Made by a program: the position numbers and the translations under genes
The notes under the pieces: model-generated
Databases searched by the model: none
Seen by the model: the letters and a program-made list of their open reading frames with translations, nothing else
What the model was told of the DNA's origin: nothing
Shown: in pieces, positions 6,129 through 8,095 of the stretch
How positions within the stretch are numbered: position 1 is the first letter of the stretch
Layout of the letters: each line of letters starts with the position of its first letter
Source: Bacteroidales bacterium
GTDB lineage: Bacteria > Bacteroidota > Bacteroidia > Bacteroidales > Muribaculaceae
Direction of reading: 5' to 3'
DNA: 8,095 bases
NCBI GenBank assembly: GCA_900755985.1
Contig: CAAEIL010000084.1
Location: forward strand, 1 to 8,095

Positions 6129-6371
6129 TAATACGCAACACCATACTCAACATTCCGCTTGTTGCCGGTGTTGTAGTCAATCCCGCTAAATAAAACTTTT
6201 TTATCTTCAAAACACCTGTATAAAACACACAACGTAAAAGCACACATTGAACGAGAATCAGCCTCTGAAGTCAGGACTTCGCCTTTGCAATAAGCTTTAT
6301 CCGGGGTTCGGAGGCTTCTGTATTTTGTACTACGCAATGTCGATGACGAGGCCCGCGGACGTCCGAAAATG
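6129..6371. other. Non-coding flank right of the IS, origin unclear
   Basis: I see no supported gene. None of the three + frames after 6128 continues the TPR lipoprotein, and all meet stops within about 20 codons. Small structures present are an inverted repeat CAACACC/GGTGTTG (6136-6142 and 6167-6173), a 5-bp stem with loop CAGG (6267-6280), and a 10-base palindrome CGGACGTCCG (6356-6365) just before the promoter at 6372. A minus-strand frame stays open over most of the stretch, but its protein looks unnatural. Confidence 0.55.
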
Positions 6372-6403
6372 TTTGCACAAAAAAATAAAAATCGATAACT
6401 TTG
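6372..6403 (+). promoter_or_regulatory. Consensus Bacteroidota promoter of the secreted carbohydrate-binding gene
   Basis: TTTG (6372-6375), a 20-base spacer, and TAACTTTG (6396-6403) match the Bacteroidota primary sigma factor consensus TTTG-N19-21-TAnnTTTG exactly. Transcription should start near 6410. The next credible start codon is at 6564, giving a leader of about 150 bases that contains a 7-bp stem CGCCGTG/CACGGCG (6414-6420 and 6435-6441) and a T6 tract near 6500. Confidence 0.8.
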
Positions 6404-6563
6404 CACATGAAACCGCCGTGACGGTGCGAACAGACACGGCGAAAACGCGAGCTTCAGTCCGCCATGTCCTTTAGTGTAACGGTCGGGCGTCACGTTCGTT
6501 TTTTGCCAAGACATACCTCAATATCTACTTACTTACTCATTATCATTTAACTTCTTAACTATC

Positions 6564-8095
6564 ATGCAAAAACTTCTGACAAGCATTGTGCTGTGCCTAT
6601 TGGCCGTTGTCTATGGCCACGCCGATGTCACCATCTACTATGATAATTCGGGCACAAACTGGAGCACGGTAAAAATCCACTACTGGAGCAATCCTCACAC
6701 CGATTGGCCCGGTGTCGACATGGAAAAAGTCGATGACAACACATGGTCATTCACCTTCCCATCGGACCCGTCCGGACTTGACGGATTTCTGTTTCACAAC
6801 GGCAGCGGAGACCAGACCGCGGACTTCAAAAATGTACCTGTAGACAACCACATATACAAAGGCGCCGGCAGCAAAGGCCCCGTCACGGACATGGGCGAAT
6901 ATCAGGGGACACCTGTCGCCAAAAAGCCCGTCGTTACCGCAACACCGCCTTCGGGCACACGCTTCGAGGACAATGTCACCGTTTCGCTGAGCGTCTCGCC
7001 CGAAGCCACTATATATTACACACTCGACGGCAGTCCCGCCAATGCATCGTCCGCAAAATATACCTCGCCGCTTGTCCTGAGCGAGACAACAACCGTCAAC
7101 ACCTTCGCCGTCACTGCCGAAGGCGGTCAGAACGCCCAGACCTTCAAGTACACCAAGCGCGGTGCCATAATACAGCCCGTGGGCAAGAGCCTCAACACCG
7201 ACTACTACAAGGTTAACCCCGACGGTCGCGTCGGCACCAACCGCACCGTCAATATGGTTTTCAACCGCGTCAACAACGACAACCGCATGTGCGTGGCACA
7301 GAACGCGCTCAGCAACTGGACCGAGGACGACCTCATCTGCCAGGGCGTGGCCCGCGACATAGCCTCGGCCATCCGCGGCAAGCACGAATACCCCATCGTC
7401 GACTCGTACGCCATATACGCCGCCTACGACCGCGACAACCTGTACCTCGGCGTCCAGTACGTCTACACCGTATGGGACCTCTGGGGTGACGGCAAAGACA
7501 CCAACGGTCGCGCCAAACCCTACAACATGGACGGCCGACTGATGTTTGCCTTCGATCTTGATCCCGAACTCTCGTTTGACGGTGTCATGGCCAACGGCAG
7601 CACTGTCTGGGACGAAAACGGCCAATTCAACACTTTCGACAACGGTACCGACTGCATCATGCTCTGCTCCACAAAGTCGACAGTCGGCACACCCGGCATC
7701 TTCTTCCCCGACGCCAACGGCAAAGCCTCATACGACCCCGCATACTGCAAGAGCATCCCCGCGCCTTTCTACGGCTGCGCCGACGGCCTGCTCCCCTCGA
7801 TAACCCACATCTGGGGACAGGAAGAGTTCGGTTATGACCCCGAGGACCTCAAAAGCAATGACGGCTTTGTCGACCTCATCGGCGAAATCGAGCCCAAGTA
7901 CCACACTTTCTACGAGTGGAAGCTCCCCCTCGCCACACTTGGCATCACCGAGGACTACATCCGCAACTACGGCATCGGCGTAATGGCCATCGACACCTAC
8001 GGACAGGGCGCCATCGGCTCGACTCCCCACGACCCCACCGTCTTTGACAACGCTGCCACTCCCCACTCCAAAGACGACTCGGCATCGGCCGGGAA
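6564..8095 (+). CDS. Secreted modular carbohydrate-binding protein (CBM26-like, starch-binding), C-terminus outside window
   Basis: The frame is open from the ATG at 6564 to the window end (510 codons). A signal peptide of about 20 residues (M-Q-K-L-L-T-S-I-V-L..., cleavage likely after G-H-A) has no lipobox cysteine at the site, so the protein is probably released or surface-linked another way. Residues about 21-99 resemble a family 26 starch-binding module: V-T-I-Y-Y-D-N, a W-P-G-V-D-M-E-K-V turn, F-T-F-P, and F-H-N-G-S-G-D-Q-T-A-D-F. Residues about 120-200 resemble the chitobiase C-terminal Ig-like domain (A-T-I-Y-Y-T-L-D-G-S-P, then Y-T-S-P-L-V-L). From about 230 on, Y-A-A-Y-D-R-D-N-L-Y-L-G-V, F-Y-E-W-K-L-P-L-A-T-L-G and A-I-G-S-T-P-H-D-P suggest a CBM9/DOMON-like beta-sandwich. 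It likely binds starch or related glycans. No catalytic domain is visible so far; an amylase-type domain could follow downstream. The promoter at 6372 serves it. The domain calls are from motif memory, not a search. Confidence 0.8.
   Translation, partial: MQKLLTSIVLCLLAVVYGHADVTIYYDNSGTNWSTVKIHYWSNPHTDWPGVDMEKVDDNTWSFTFPSDPSGLDGFLFHNGSGDQTADFKNVPVDNHIYKGAGSKGPVTDMGEYQGTPVAKKPVVTATPPSGTRFEDNVTVSLSVSPEATIYYTLDGSPANASSAKYTSPLVLSETTTVNTFAVTAEGGQNAQTFKYTKRGAIIQPVGKSLNTDYYKVNPDGRVGTNRTVNMVFNRVNNDNRMCVAQNALSNWTEDDLICQGVARDIASAIRGKHEYPIVDSYAIYAAYDRDNLYLGVQYVYTVWDLWGDGKDTNGRAKPYNMDGRLMFAFDLDPELSFDGVMANGSTVWDENGQFNTFDNGTDCIMLCSTKSTVGTPGIFFPDANGKASYDPAYCKSIPAPFYGCADGLLPSITHIWGQEEFGYDPEDLKSNDGFVDLIGEIEPKYHTFYEWKLPLATLGITEDYIRNYGIGVMAIDTYGQGAIGSTPHDPTVFDNAATPHSKDDSASAG

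Noticed and set aside
6267..6280. Short stem GAAGT-CAGG-ACTTC as a terminator
   Set aside because: The stem has only five pairs and no proper T-run follows, and no gene ends just before it.
6247..6474. A 75-codon + strand open frame right of the IS
   Set aside because: It spans the -33 and -7 boxes of the strong promoter, lacks a promoter of its own that I can see, and has no recognisable domain.
6128..6514. A 128-codon minus strand open frame right of the IS
   Set aside because: The product has many Cys, Arg and Ser and no recognisable motif. It overlaps the consensus promoter on the other strand, and its stop codon is made by the IS border. I keep the stretch as unexplained instead.
4196..6563. 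tRNA, rRNA or CRISPR array
   Set aside because: I looked through the non-coding parts and saw no cloverleaf with a conserved T arm, no rRNA-like segment, and no regularly spaced repeats; the only direct repeat has two copies.
6747..7625. A 292-codon minus strand open frame opposite the secreted protein
   Set aside because: Its Val, Gly and Ala rich product is the usual mirror of a C-rich codon pattern on the opposite strand; the + frame has a signal peptide and recognisable domains.

Overview
The window looks like a chromosomal segment of a Bacteroidales bacterium. Three things point there: the -7 boxes match the Bacteroidota form TAnnTTTG, genes start without clear Shine-Dalgarno sites, and the gene families are typical (a short-leadered SusD-era style of lipoprotein, a CBM26-like secreted protein, an IS982-type element). 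A Muribaculaceae-like gut member is my best guess from the C-rich third codon positions and the domain mix, but this is inference.

Bases 1-4195 hold the end of a complex I (nuo) operon: the C-terminal 378 codons of nuoL, then complete nuoM and nuoN, all on the + strand with gaps of 51 and 13 bases. They encode the three antiporter-like membrane subunits that carry the proton-pumping channels. A strong intrinsic terminator at 4238-4275 closes the operon. NuoN has the expected charged residues. NuoM keeps three of the four charged residues known from E. coli but has leucine where the TM7 lysine (K234) should be.

Bases 4196-4644 are non-coding. They hold the terminator, two compact hairpins that share the stem core GCGACT/AGTCGC, an imperfect 17-base direct repeat, an AT-rich inverted repeat, and a promoter for the next gene.

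Bases 4645-4980 are the first 112 codons of a Bacteroidales TPR-type lipoprotein, cut off by an insertion sequence at 4980-6128. The element has 24-base inverted ends (21/24 matches) and an IS982-family DDE transposase on the minus strand. The transposase reading frame has a TAA at codon 22 of the expected full-length protein, so the element is probably damaged or restarts at an internal ATG. No target-site duplication is visible and the rest of the lipoprotein gene is not found on the far side, which suggests a deletion or recombination at the element.

Bases 6129-6563 are a non-coding stretch of unknown origin with a textbook Bacteroidota promoter (TTTG-N20-TAACTTTG at 6372-6403). That promoter drives a roughly 150-base leader and a secreted modular carbohydrate-binding protein from 6564 to the window end (CBM26-like, chitobiase-C-terminal-like, then a CBM9/DOMON-like region), whose C-terminus lies outside the window. 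I did not find a clear new multi-gene system. The most checkable oddities are the NuoM substitution, the interrupted transposase, and the paired hairpins.
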